Part shown: in pieces, positions 1 through 8,888 of the stretch
How the letters are laid out: each line of letters starts with the position of its first letter
How positions within the stretch are numbered: the first letter of the stretch is position 1
DNA from: Flavobacterium sp. Root420
GTDB lineage: Bacteria; Bacteroidota; Bacteroidia; Flavobacteriales; Flavobacteriaceae
NCBI RefSeq assembly: GCF_001427905.1
Contig: NZ_LMEF01000012.1
Span: 545,367 to 609,366, forward strand
Reading direction: 5' to 3'
DNA length: 64,000 nt
Position numbers and translations under genes: made by a program
Notes under the pieces: model-generated
Database searches by the model: none
Told to the model about the DNA's origin: nothing
Seen by the model: only the letters and a program-made list of their open reading frames with translations

Positions 1-2
1 GG

Positions 3-1772
3 TCTGATGATTTTGTTGGAAATGCTTATCTTGAAGCAAACATTATAGATGGCTTGAAATTTAGAACTACAATAGGTGGTAAAATGGCATATTGGGGAGA
101 CCAGGGATTTACACCGGTAAACTTTTTAAGTGCAAACGTAAATACACTAAAAAATAGTTATTATCAAAACAATAATAAATCATTTGCATGGAATATTGAA
201 AATGTTCTTACTTATGCAAAGAAATTTGGTGATCATAATGTGAGTGTTTTATTGGGACAGGGAACATATGTTGAAAATATTGGTGGTGCAGTTGGAGCGA
301 CAATGTTTGGTTTGCCAATTACAAGTTATAAAGATGCATCATTTGATTTTGATATTCCACAATCAGACAGAAGCAGTTCAACAGATGATTTTATTCAGCA
401 TAAAGTAACATCTTTATTTAGCCGTCTTAACTATGATTATAAGGAGAAATACCTTTTCATGGGAGTTGTTCGTCGTGATGGATCAACTCGTTTTGGAGAA
501 AATAATAAATTTGGAGTTTTCCCTTCATTCTCTCTTGGATGGGTAGTTTCTAAAGAAGATTTCTGGAAAGAAAACAACGTAGTTAATACATTAAAATTCC
601 GTGGAGGTTATGGAGTTGTGGGTAATGACCAGGTAGCTGATTTCAGATATATCTCTTTAGTATCTGGTGGATATAACTATTCTTTTGGAAATACCGGATC
701 TATAACAACTGGGTATGCTAATGTAACTCTTGACAACCCTGATTTGAAATGGGAAGAAACTTCTCAGGTAGGTTTTGGTATAGATGCAAGATTGTTTAAT
801 GATTTCAACTTCACTTTTGACTATTACAAGAAAAAAACAACAGGTATCTTAAGACCAGTAGTTATTCCTGGATATGTAGGTGTTGCAGAACAACCATGGG
901 CTAACGTTGCTGATATGAACAATAGCGGTCTTGAGTTTGAACTTGGCTACAAGAAAAGATTAGGTGAGTTTAACTTAGGAGTAAACGGAAACGTTGCAAC
1001 TTTGAAAAATGAAGTTACTTATGTAGGACCTGATACTCAATTTATCATTGGAGACGCTTCTTTCCAATCTATGGGACCTGTTACAAGAACTCAGGTTGGT
1101 CATTCATACAATGAATTTTTTGGATACAAAACAGCAGGTATTTTTCAAAACGAAGCCGAAATTGCTGCTTATACAAATGCTGCTGGTGGATTAATTCAGC
1201 CAGGTGCTAAACCAGGAGATTTCCGTTGGGTTGATAATAATGGAGATGGTTCTATTTCTGATGACGACAAACAATTCTTAGGAACAAGTTTACCAAAATT
1301 AACTTTCGGTTTAACTGTAAACTTAGATTACAAAAACTTCGATTTCATGGCATTTGCTCAAGGAGCTTCCGGAAACAAAATTTTTCAGGGATTACGCAGA
1401 TTAGATATCTTAAATGCGAACTATCAAACAGAAGCTTTAGGACGTTGGACAGGTGAAGGAACATCAAACGATTATCCTAGACTTGCAAACAATGACGGAA
1501 ATGGAAACTTTAGTAAAATGTCTGATTTCTATCTTGAAAAAGGAGATTATGTACGTTTGAAAATTGTTCAATTTGGATACACACTTCCTCTTAATTTGTC
1601 TTCTAAAATTGGTGCAGATAAGATTCGCTTCTATGTTACAGGAGAAAACTTAATAACGTTTACTAAATATACTGGATACGATCCAGAAATTGGAGGTCAG
1701 GTATTAGGTATAGACAGAGGTATTTATCCACAAGCAAAATCATTTATGCTTGGAGCTAACTTACAATTTTAA
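3..1772 (+). CDS. SusC/RagA-family TonB-linked outer-membrane transporter (5' end missing)
   Basis: This is the C-terminal part (about 590 residues) of a SusC-type receptor, the outer-membrane barrel that imports oligosaccharides with a SusD lid. The frame is open back to base 3, so the true start lies outside the window; the signal peptide, any carboxypeptidase-like domain and the plug are not seen. The family is recognised from the 'GNAYLEANIIDGLKF' stretch, the 'LKWEETSQ' motif, the repeated barrel strands and the terminal aromatic residue (LQF). susD follows after 13 bases, which fixes the call. It is the transporter of the glucan locus that continues to 16.4 kb. Confidence 0.95.
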   Translation, partial: SDDFVGNAYLEANIIDGLKFRTTIGGKMAYWGDQGFTPVNFLSANVNTLKNSYYQNNNKSFAWNIENVLTYAKKFGDHNVSVLLGQGTYVENIGGAVGATMFGLPITSYKDASFDFDIPQSDRSSSTDDFIQHKVTSLFSRLNYDYKEKYLFMGVVRRDGSTRFGENNKFGVFPSFSLGWVVSKEDFWKENNVVNTLKFRGGYGVVGNDQVADFRYISLVSGGYNYSFGNTGSITTGYANVTLDNPDLKWEETSQVGFGIDARLFNDFNFTFDYYKKKTTGILRPVVIPGYVGVAEQPWANVADMNNSGLEFELGYKKRLGEFNLGVNGNVATLKNEVTYVGPDTQFIIGDASFQSMGPVTRTQVGHSYNEFFGYKTAGIFQNEAEIAAYTNAAGGLIQPGAKPGDFRWVDNNGDGSISDDDKQFLGTSLPKLTFGLTVNLDYKNFDFMAFAQGASGNKIFQGLRRLDILNANYQTEALGRWTGEGTSNDYPRLANNDGNGNFSKMSDFYLEKGDYVRLKIVQFGYTLPLNLSSKIGADKIRFYVTGENLITFTKYTGYDPEIGGQVLGIDRGIYPQAKSFMLGANLQF

Positions 1773-1785
1773 TACATAAAGAATC

Positions 1786-3297
1786 ATGAAAAATATAAAA
1801 TTTAAATATATATACATTGCTGTTGCAATCGCTGCATTGGCAGGTGCTTGTTCTGAAGACTTTGTAACCATTGAGCCAAAAGGATCTTTCCTTTCAACAA
1901 GTTATTATTCTAATGAGCAACAAGCAACAGCCGCGCTTGTTGGGGTTTATGATCCGTTGAGAAAAAATACTGGTGGATTTGAAAATTTAGTAGCAATGCT
2001 GAACGCCGGTTCTGATGATTTTTACGCTGGTGGTGGTGGTGCTTCGGATGGTACTGGAATTCAGAATTTCTCTACGCACTCATTAAGTTCACTACTTATT
2101 CCGGGAAGTTTCTGGAATGATCACTACCAAGGTGTTTACAGAGCTAACGTTTTGTTATCAAAAATGTCTGGTGTTGATATGTCAGATGCATTAAAAGTAA
2201 GATTCACAGCAGAATCAAAAGCATTAAGAGGGTTTTACTATTTTAACCTGGTAAGATTGTTTAAAAATGTTCCTTTAATTCTGGAGCCGTTAACAACAGC
2301 TAGCATCTTAGATGTAGAACAGGCAACACCTGAGGCCGTTTATGCTCAAATTGAAAAAGATTTATTAGAGGCAATTCCTGGTTTACCAACAAGTGTTGAT
2401 GCTACAACAGGATCAGGACGTTTGACCAGAGGTGCTGCTCAGGCATTATTAGGAAAAGTTTATTTATTTGAAGGGAAAAAACCTGAAGCTGCTGCTATTT
2501 TGGCACAGGTAAACGGAACTCCCGGAGCAACAAATCAATATGGAAATAAATTGCTTGCCAGCTTTAGCGACTTATGGGTTACTACTAACAAATTTAATGC
2601 AGAATCATTACTTGAAGTATCACACACTAGTGCCGGTAACTCTGATTGGGGATTCTGGGGGTCTGGTAGAGATGAAGGAAATTCATTAAATGTTATGGTA
2701 GGGCCAAGAGGTTATTCAATACCTGCAAATTCTACAGCTCCTGATCTTCCTTCAGGATGGAGTTTTAGTATACCTACACAAAAATTGTATGATGCGATGA
2801 AAGATGATCCAAGATTTGCGGCTACAATTTTAGATGTAAAAGCATTAAAAGCAGCTGGAAAAGCAGATTATATTCCGGGTTATCAGGACACAGGATATTT
2901 CCTAAACAAATTTTTACCAAGAAAATCTGATGTTCGTACTGGTGGTGGTGCTGCAGAGTTAAACTACAAACAAAATTCGTATATCATCAGACTTGCTGAT
3001 ACGTACTTAATGGAAGCTGAAGCACTGGGTTCAGGGGCAAGAGCTCAGGCATTATTAGATGCTGTTAGAGCAAGAGTTGGATTGGCACCTGTTCCTGTAA
3101 CATTGGCTGCTATTAAAAATGAAAGAAGAATGGAACTTGCAGGTGAAGGTCACAGATTCTTTGATTTAGTACGTTGGGGTGATGCTGCAACTGCTTTAGC
3201 TGATAGAGGTTTCAATGCTGGTACTGATGAAGTTTTTCCAATTCCATTTGTTGAATTGACTGGTACTAAATTGAAACAAAATCCTAATTACGAATAA
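1786..3297 (+). CDS. SusD/RagB-family glycan-binding surface lipoprotein
   Basis: This 503-residue protein has a lipoprotein signal ending LAGAC (lipidated Cys22). The acidic 'SED' right after the cysteine fits the Bacteroidota surface-export signal. SusD hallmarks are the N-terminal 'FLSTSYYSNEQQA' segment, TPR-like helices ('TRGAAQALLGKVYLFEG') and the C-terminal 'NERRMELAGEGHRFFDLVRWG' region. SusD proteins cap their SusC partner and bind the glycan at the cell surface. It is translated directly after susC, 13 bases apart, so the two form one transcription unit. The glycan is not readable from the protein; the neighbouring enzymes point to a beta-glucan. Confidence 0.96.
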   Translation: MKNIKFKYIYIAVAIAALAGACSEDFVTIEPKGSFLSTSYYSNEQQATAALVGVYDPLRKNTGGFENLVAMLNAGSDDFYAGGGGASDGTGIQNFSTHSLSSLLIPGSFWNDHYQGVYRANVLLSKMSGVDMSDALKVRFTAESKALRGFYYFNLVRLFKNVPLILEPLTTASILDVEQATPEAVYAQIEKDLLEAIPGLPTSVDATTGSGRLTRGAAQALLGKVYLFEGKKPEAAAILAQVNGTPGATNQYGNKLLASFSDLWVTTNKFNAESLLEVSHTSAGNSDWGFWGSGRDEGNSLNVMVGPRGYSIPANSTAPDLPSGWSFSIPTQKLYDAMKDDPRFAATILDVKALKAAGKADYIPGYQDTGYFLNKFLPRKSDVRTGGGAAELNYKQNSYIIRLADTYLMEAEALGSGARAQALLDAVRARVGLAPVPVTLAAIKNERRMELAGEGHRFFDLVRWGDAATALADRGFNAGTDEVFPIPFVELTGTKLKQNPNYE

Positions 3298-3314
3298 CCA
3301 AAAACCAAAAAAAA

Positions 3315-4193
3315 ATGAACCTAAATATAAATTTGAAAAAAAGTGTATTCCTAATGCTGGCTTTAGCATTAGGTACACTAACAAGTTGCGAAGATGAAGT
3401 TGGAAATGGTAATGGCTTAACGGCTACTAATGTTGATGCTTCATTTACTGTAACTCCAGTTACTGGTGCTGTAAATACTTATCTTTTAACAGCACAACCA
3501 AAAGGTGTTATTTCATCAAAATGGAATACAGGCGATGGTGAATATGCGGGTAAAATGAATGAAACTATCGTATTGCCAGATGCAGGAACTTATACAATAA
3601 CACATACGGCTATTGGAGCCGGAGGAGCGACTGGTAAAGCTACTCAACAACTTGTTGTAGCAAAAACAGATCCCTTAAAAGGGAATTTAGTTCAGGGTGG
3701 ATCTTTTGAAACTGCAGCTGATCAGGCAAAATGGACCGTATTAAACCTTAGTGCAAATGGATCGGCTTTTTGGTCATATGCCAATAAGAGTGCAACAATT
3801 CATTCTCCTGGAGGATGGGCACAAGAAGGAATTTACCAGGCAATTGATGTTATTAAAGATAAAGAATATACAATCGATATGTTGGTTTCTTGTCCTAGTG
3901 GTTCTGATGAAACCTGGTTTGAAGTTTATGCAGGTACATCTGCTCCTGCTTCTGGAGTAGAATACAAAGACAATAAAGTTATGGGATTAAGCACTTGGGA
4001 CGGTTGTGCCAAAGCTGCATTCTCTGGAAAATTGTCTACTGTTGGTTGCGTGAAAAATGATAGAACCGCTACAGTATCGAATGTTGTGAAATTTGCCCAA
4101 TCTGGTAAAGTTTATCTTCTAATCAGAAGTGGTGGTAATACGTTTACTAAAGACGGAATTACGGTTACTAAAATCGAGTTTAGAGGAAAATAA
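3315..4193 (+). CDS. PKD-domain surface lipoprotein, probable glycan-binding protein
   Basis: This 292-residue protein has a lipobox ending at Cys25, followed by acidic 'EDE', which fits surface display. Residues about 40-117 resemble a PKD/Ig-like fold, with the 'WNTGDGEY' and 'AGTYTITHTA' signatures. The rest, about 125-290, starts 'LVQGGSFE' and looks like a jelly-roll carbohydrate-binding module of the CBM4/9 kind, but this is judged by eye. It occupies the position normally held by SusE/SusF-type surface glycan-binding proteins, 17 bases after susD and just before a strong terminator. Its ligand is unknown. The domain assignment is an inference; the lipoprotein call is firm. Confidence 0.8.
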   Translation: MNLNINLKKSVFLMLALALGTLTSCEDEVGNGNGLTATNVDASFTVTPVTGAVNTYLLTAQPKGVISSKWNTGDGEYAGKMNETIVLPDAGTYTITHTAIGAGGATGKATQQLVVAKTDPLKGNLVQGGSFETAADQAKWTVLNLSANGSAFWSYANKSATIHSPGGWAQEGIYQAIDVIKDKEYTIDMLVSCPSGSDETWFEVYAGTSAPASGVEYKDNKVMGLSTWDGCAKAAFSGKLSTVGCVKNDRTATVSNVVKFAQSGKVYLLIRSGGNTFTKDGITVTKIEFRGK

Positions 4194-4224
4194 TAAAGAT
4201 TAAGTTAAGTTTAAGTTTGGTTGT

Positions 4225-4263
4225 AAATAGCCCATAATCATTATGAGTATGGGCTATTTTTTA
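4225..4263 (+). terminator. Intrinsic terminator after the susCD-lipoprotein unit
   Basis: A 12-bp stem (AAATAGCCCATA / TATGGGCTATTT) with an 11-nt loop is followed by a T run. It separates the binding and transport genes from the enzyme genes. The latter either have their own promoter in 4264-4344 or depend on read-through. Confidence 0.85.
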
Positions 4264-4344
4264 AATCCTTAAGCACAAAGAAACTTGTTTTTTGAAAAAC
4301 AATTTCTTTAAAACTTCAATTTAGAATTTAATAATAAGGAAAGA

Positions 4345-5799
4345 ATGAAAAAAAATAGTTTTAAAATTCTATGCTTTTTGTTTTCGTTGATGGCTTTTGC
4401 CCAACAACCAAAAACAAAAAAAGAGTTTACAACCAATGAAAAAAAAATAACAGTTTATACTACTGCTGAAAATTCAAATTTAAGAATTACTTCTACAGAT
4501 AATTTAACCTTTTCAGCATCAAAACAACCTCTTGAAATTGAAGCATCAGTTTTTGTAGAACCATCAAAAAAATTTCAGACTTTCATGGGAATTGGTGGAG
4601 CTATTACTGACGCAAGTGCCGAAATTTTCGCTAAACTTTCAAAAGAAAAACAAACTGAATTCTTAAATGCCTACTACGATAAAAATAAAGGTATTGGCTA
4701 TTCTTTGCTAAGAACAACGATACAAAGTTCTGATTTTAGCAGTGGAAGCTATTCTTATATTGAAGAAGGTGACAAAGATTTAAAAACGTTTTCTATTGAT
4801 CATGATAGACAATATCGCATTCCGTTAATAAAACAGGCAATTCAGACTGCCGGAGGAAAACTGTTAACTTATGTTGCTCCATGGTCACCAAATGCTTTCA
4901 TGAAAAGCAACAAAGATGTCTTGAAAGGCGGAACATTATTGCCGGAATATTATCAGACCTGGGCAAATTTTTATGTAAAATTTATAAAAGCCTATGAGAA
5001 AGAAGGAATTCCAATTTGGGGAACTTCAACTCAAAACGAGCCAATGGCTGTACAAACATGGGAATCTTGTATTTACACAGCAGAAGCAGAAAGAGATTTT
5101 ATTAAAGATTTCCTTGGACCAACATTGAAAAAAGAAAAATTAGGTGATGTAAAAATCATCGCGTGGGATCATAATCGTGATTTAATGAACCACAGAGCCA
5201 ATGTTATTTACTCTGACCCTGAAGCTTCAAAATATGTTTGGGGAATGGGATTTCACTGGTATGAAAACTGGTCAGGAGGGGCTTCAATGTTTGATAATGT
5301 TGCCAAAGTAAAAGAGGCTTATCCTAATAAAGGTTTGATGTTTACTGAAGGTTGTGTTGAAAAATTTGATGCAAAAAAATATCAATTTTGGGGTAACGGC
5401 GAAAGGTACGGTATCTCTATGATTAATGATTTTAACAACGGAACTGCTGGTTGGACAGACTGGAACATTCTTTTAGATCAAAATGGTGGTCCTAATCATG
5501 TTGGAAATTTTTGTTTTTCACCAATCCATGCTGACACTACAACGGGAGAGTTAATTTATACGCCTTCTTATTATTATATCGGACATTTTTCAAAATTCAT
5601 TCGCCTGAATGCTGTAAGAGTAAGTTCTGCAGTAAGCAGAAGTGCTTTATTAAGTACTTCATTTTTGAATACTGACGGAACTATGGCAACGATTGTTATG
5701 AACCAAACAGATAAAGAAGTTACTTATAATCTTATAATAGCTGCTGAAAAAACAGTAGTTAGAATTCCTGCGCATGCTATACAGACACTTGTATATTAA
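4345..5799 (+). CDS. Secreted GH30 glycoside hydrolase (type A, copy 1)
   Basis: This 484-residue protein has a cleavable signal peptide ending near AFAQ. It is a clan-A (beta/alpha)8 hydrolase of family GH30. The acid/base is predicted as E232 in 'TSTQNEPM' and the nucleophile as E335 in 'FTEGCVEKFD'. 'TDWNILLDQNGGPNHVGNF' matches the glucosylceramidase-like branch of GH30. It closely resembles the next gene over its whole length, so the two are tandem duplicates. One oddity is that the segment before the acid/base reads GTSTQNEP where the neighbour has GLTIQNEP. GH30 members in such loci act on beta-glucans, often beta-1,6 links; the exact linkage here is an inference. Confidence 0.93.
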   Translation: MKKNSFKILCFLFSLMAFAQQPKTKKEFTTNEKKITVYTTAENSNLRITSTDNLTFSASKQPLEIEASVFVEPSKKFQTFMGIGGAITDASAEIFAKLSKEKQTEFLNAYYDKNKGIGYSLLRTTIQSSDFSSGSYSYIEEGDKDLKTFSIDHDRQYRIPLIKQAIQTAGGKLLTYVAPWSPNAFMKSNKDVLKGGTLLPEYYQTWANFYVKFIKAYEKEGIPIWGTSTQNEPMAVQTWESCIYTAEAERDFIKDFLGPTLKKEKLGDVKIIAWDHNRDLMNHRANVIYSDPEASKYVWGMGFHWYENWSGGASMFDNVAKVKEAYPNKGLMFTEGCVEKFDAKKYQFWGNGERYGISMINDFNNGTAGWTDWNILLDQNGGPNHVGNFCFSPIHADTTTGELIYTPSYYYIGHFSKFIRLNAVRVSSAVSRSALLSTSFLNTDGTMATIVMNQTDKEVTYNLIIAAEKTVVRIPAHAIQTLVY

Positions 5800-5893
5800 T
5801 GTTTTATAAAGAGTAAGAGGGTTGAATTGAATCATCCATTTTAGCCCTCGATTACTTGAATTTTAAATTAAATCCTTTTTTTGAAAAGTAACA

Positions 5894-7357
5894 ATGAAAG
5901 CCATAAATAGAATTTTAATAGCTCCCATACTAGTTCTGCAATTAAGTTGTTCTTCATCAAAGGTTGTGGATAATACTACTGTTTCTGCATCTAAATCAAA
6001 CAAAAAAGTTCAGGTATATACTACTGCCGAAAACACTAATTTGAGATTATCATTATCTAACAATTTAATTTCAACTACGCAACAAACAATTTCAACAGTA
6101 TCTATTGTTATAGATGCTGCAAAAACAGATCAGACTTTTTTAGGAATTGGTGGTGCCATAACAGATGCAAGTGCTGAAGTTTTCGCCAAACTCTCTCCTA
6201 AAAAACAAAAGGAATTCCTGACTGCCTATTACGATAAAAGCAAAGGAATTGGTTACTCATTAGCCAGAACCAATATTCATAGCTGCGATTTTAGCAGCGA
6301 AAGTTATACTTATGTTTCTGAAGGCGACAAAGAATTAAAAACCTTCAATATTGATCACGATAAAAAATATAGAATTCCATTACTCAAACAAGCAATTGAA
6401 ACAGCCGGCGGGAAATTAACCTTATTTGTTAGTCCGTGGAGTCCCCCAGCTTTCATGAAAGACAATAATGATATTTTGCACGGCGGTGTTTTATTGCCTG
6501 AGTTCGCACAATCATGGGCAAATTATTATGCCAAATTTATAAAAGCATACGAAAAAGAAGGTATACCAGTTTGGGGATTGACGATTCAAAATGAACCAAT
6601 GGCCAAACAAAGATGGGAATCTTGCATTTACACTCCGGAAGCTGAAAGAGATTTCCTGAAAAATTTCCTTGGACCTACTTTAGAAAAAGAAGGACTTGGT
6701 TCTAAAAATATTATCATTTGGGATCACAATCGTGGTGATCAGTTAGAAACCAGGGCTAATCTTGTTTTTTCAGATCCTGAAGTTTCAAAATACGCTTGGG
6801 GAATTGGATTTCACTGGTATGAGACCTGGAGAGGCGGACCTCCGCAATTTCAATCTGTGGCGAATGTACACAAGGATTTTCCAAACAAAAATTTGATTTT
6901 TACAGAAGGCTGTGTTGAAAAATTTGATGCCACAAAATTTCAATTTTGGGGAAATGCAGAACGTTACGGCCTTAACATGATTAATGATTTTAATAACGGA
7001 ACTGTTGGCTGGACAGATTGGAATATTCTCTTAGATCAAAATGGAGGACCTAATCATGTCGGAAATTTTTGTTTCGCGCCGATTCATGCTGATACATCAA
7101 AAGACGAATTGATCTTTACTCCAATGTATTACTATATAGGTCATCTCTCAAAATTTATTCAGCCAAATGCTAAAAGAATAAATCAAACAATTAGTGATCA
7201 AACCCTTTTAAGTACGTCGTTTAAAAATGCTGACGGAAAAATTGCCACTATCGTTATGAACCAATCCGATAAAAATGTTGTTTATAGTTTAGTAAACAAC
7301 ACTTTAAAAACCATTATAACTATTCCGCCACATGCTATGCAAACCATTGTATACTAA
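5894..7357 (+). CDS. GH30 glycoside hydrolase lipoprotein (type A, copy 2)
   Basis: This 487-residue protein is a tandem paralogue of the preceding gene, but with a lipoprotein signal (Cys19 in 'QLSCSSS') instead of a cleavable one. The duplicates may therefore work in different places, one soluble and one membrane-anchored. The predicted acid/base is E234 ('LTIQNEPM') and the nucleophile E338 ('FTEGCVEKFD'). The N-terminal 'VYTTAENTNLR' block is shared with copy 1. It lies 94 bases after copy 1 and 27 bases before the next GH30. Substrate specificity cannot be read directly; a beta-glucan is likely from context. Confidence 0.93.
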   Translation: MKAINRILIAPILVLQLSCSSSKVVDNTTVSASKSNKKVQVYTTAENTNLRLSLSNNLISTTQQTISTVSIVIDAAKTDQTFLGIGGAITDASAEVFAKLSPKKQKEFLTAYYDKSKGIGYSLARTNIHSCDFSSESYTYVSEGDKELKTFNIDHDKKYRIPLLKQAIETAGGKLTLFVSPWSPPAFMKDNNDILHGGVLLPEFAQSWANYYAKFIKAYEKEGIPVWGLTIQNEPMAKQRWESCIYTPEAERDFLKNFLGPTLEKEGLGSKNIIIWDHNRGDQLETRANLVFSDPEVSKYAWGIGFHWYETWRGGPPQFQSVANVHKDFPNKNLIFTEGCVEKFDATKFQFWGNAERYGLNMINDFNNGTVGWTDWNILLDQNGGPNHVGNFCFAPIHADTSKDELIFTPMYYYIGHLSKFIQPNAKRINQTISDQTLLSTSFKNADGKIATIVMNQSDKNVVYSLVNNTLKTIITIPPHAMQTIVY

Positions 7358-7384
7358 TGGCACTACTAACTAAAAAATAAAAAA

Positions 7385-8851
7385 ATGAAACTAAATTTTA
7401 AAAATACCATCAAAGCATTATTTTTTGCGATAGCCATATTCGCGCAGATAAAATGCTCCTCATCAAACGATGCAACAGACCAGGCACCCCCTCCGGTTGT
7501 ACCCCCAGTTGTAGTAACAAATGATGTAGATTTCTGGTTGACAAAAGGAGATCAAAGTGTTTTATTGGCAAAACAGACCGGAATTTTAGGATTTGGAACT
7601 GCCACTAATAGCTATACAAATATCGAAGTAAGTGAATCTCAAAAATATCAGACTGTTGATGGTTTCGGTTACACTTTAACAGGCGGAAGCGCCGACATGA
7701 TTAATCAATTAAATGCTGCAAAAAAGAGTGCCTTATTGCAGGAATTATTTGGTTCAGGCGAAAATTCAATTGGCATAAGTTACCTGAGAATCAGTATTGG
7801 TGCTTCAGATTTAAATGCAACTCCATTTACCTATAATGATCTTCCTGCTGGAGATACTGATTTAGATTTAGCAAAATTTAGTTTAGATAAAGATAAAGCT
7901 GGTGTAATTGCTCTTTTGAAAGAAATTCTGGTAATCAATCCAAAGATTTTGATTTTAGCAACACCATGGTCAGCTCCTGTTTGGATGAAAGATCTGGATA
8001 GCTTTAAAGGAGGAAAATTACAAACAAAATATTATGATGTTTATGCGAAGTATTTTGTAAAATATATTCAGCAAATGAAGGCTGAAGGAATTACAATTGA
8101 TGCCGTAACACCTCAAAATGAACCTTTACATGACGGAAACAATCCAAGTATGTATATGTCTGCAGGAGAACAAGCTAATTTTATTAAAAATAATTTAGGT
8201 CCGGCTTTTAAAGCAGCAAATCTTAAGGTAAAAATTATAGCTTACGATCATAACTGTGACAATCCAAATTATCCTAAAGCAATTTTGGCTGATGTCGATG
8301 CCAATCCTTTTGTAGACGGATCTGCATTTCACCTTTATGCAGGAGATATTAGCGCGCTTACAAATGTTTACAATTCATATCCAAGCAAAAATGTTTATTT
8401 CACAGAACAATGGACTTCTTCTGCAGGTAGTTTTAATGGTGATTTAAAATGGCATGTTCGAAATGTTATAATTGGTTCAATGCGAAATTACAGTAGAAAT
8501 GCATTAGAATGGAATTTAGCCAATAATGGTGCTTTTGAACCTCATACTGATGGTGGCTGTACCATGTGCAAAGGTGCTTTAACAATAACAACAAGTGAAA
8601 CTTTTCAGCGTAATGTTGCTTATTACATTATTGCACATGCTTCAAAATTTGTTCCGATGGGTTCTGTTAGAATTGGAAGTAATTCGAGTGGAGATCTTCA
8701 AAATGTTGCTTTTATTACACCATCAGGATCAAAAGTTTTAATTGTTGAAAATGACGGAACAACAAGCCAAATCTTCAATATCAAATTCAATGATAAATGG
8801 GTTACAACTTCTTTAGATGCAGGAGCTGTTGGAACTTATACATGGAAATAG
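7385..8851 (+). CDS. GH30 glycoside hydrolase lipoprotein (type B, copy 1)
   Basis: This 488-residue lipoprotein (Cys24) has a proline-rich linker 'APPPVVPPVV' after the anchor. The GH30 acid/base is predicted as E246 in 'VTPQNEPLHDGNNPSM' and the nucleophile as E341 in 'YFTEQWTS'. Both motifs differ from the two type-A copies upstream, and 'GGCTMCKGALTI' near residue 395 is shared only with the GH30 at 12658. This type looks like the GH30_3 endo-beta-1,6-glucanase branch, by eye only. It is co-directional with and close to its neighbours, so probably in the same operon. Confidence 0.93.
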   Translation: MKLNFKNTIKALFFAIAIFAQIKCSSSNDATDQAPPPVVPPVVVTNDVDFWLTKGDQSVLLAKQTGILGFGTATNSYTNIEVSESQKYQTVDGFGYTLTGGSADMINQLNAAKKSALLQELFGSGENSIGISYLRISIGASDLNATPFTYNDLPAGDTDLDLAKFSLDKDKAGVIALLKEILVINPKILILATPWSAPVWMKDLDSFKGGKLQTKYYDVYAKYFVKYIQQMKAEGITIDAVTPQNEPLHDGNNPSMYMSAGEQANFIKNNLGPAFKAANLKVKIIAYDHNCDNPNYPKAILADVDANPFVDGSAFHLYAGDISALTNVYNSYPSKNVYFTEQWTSSAGSFNGDLKWHVRNVIIGSMRNYSRNALEWNLANNGAFEPHTDGGCTMCKGALTITTSETFQRNVAYYIIAHASKFVPMGSVRIGSNSSGDLQNVAFITPSGSKVLIVENDGTTSQIFNIKFNDKWVTTSLDAGAVGTYTWK

Positions 8852-8888
8852 CCATATAACTTATAACGAAAAATAAATCATTTTTCAG

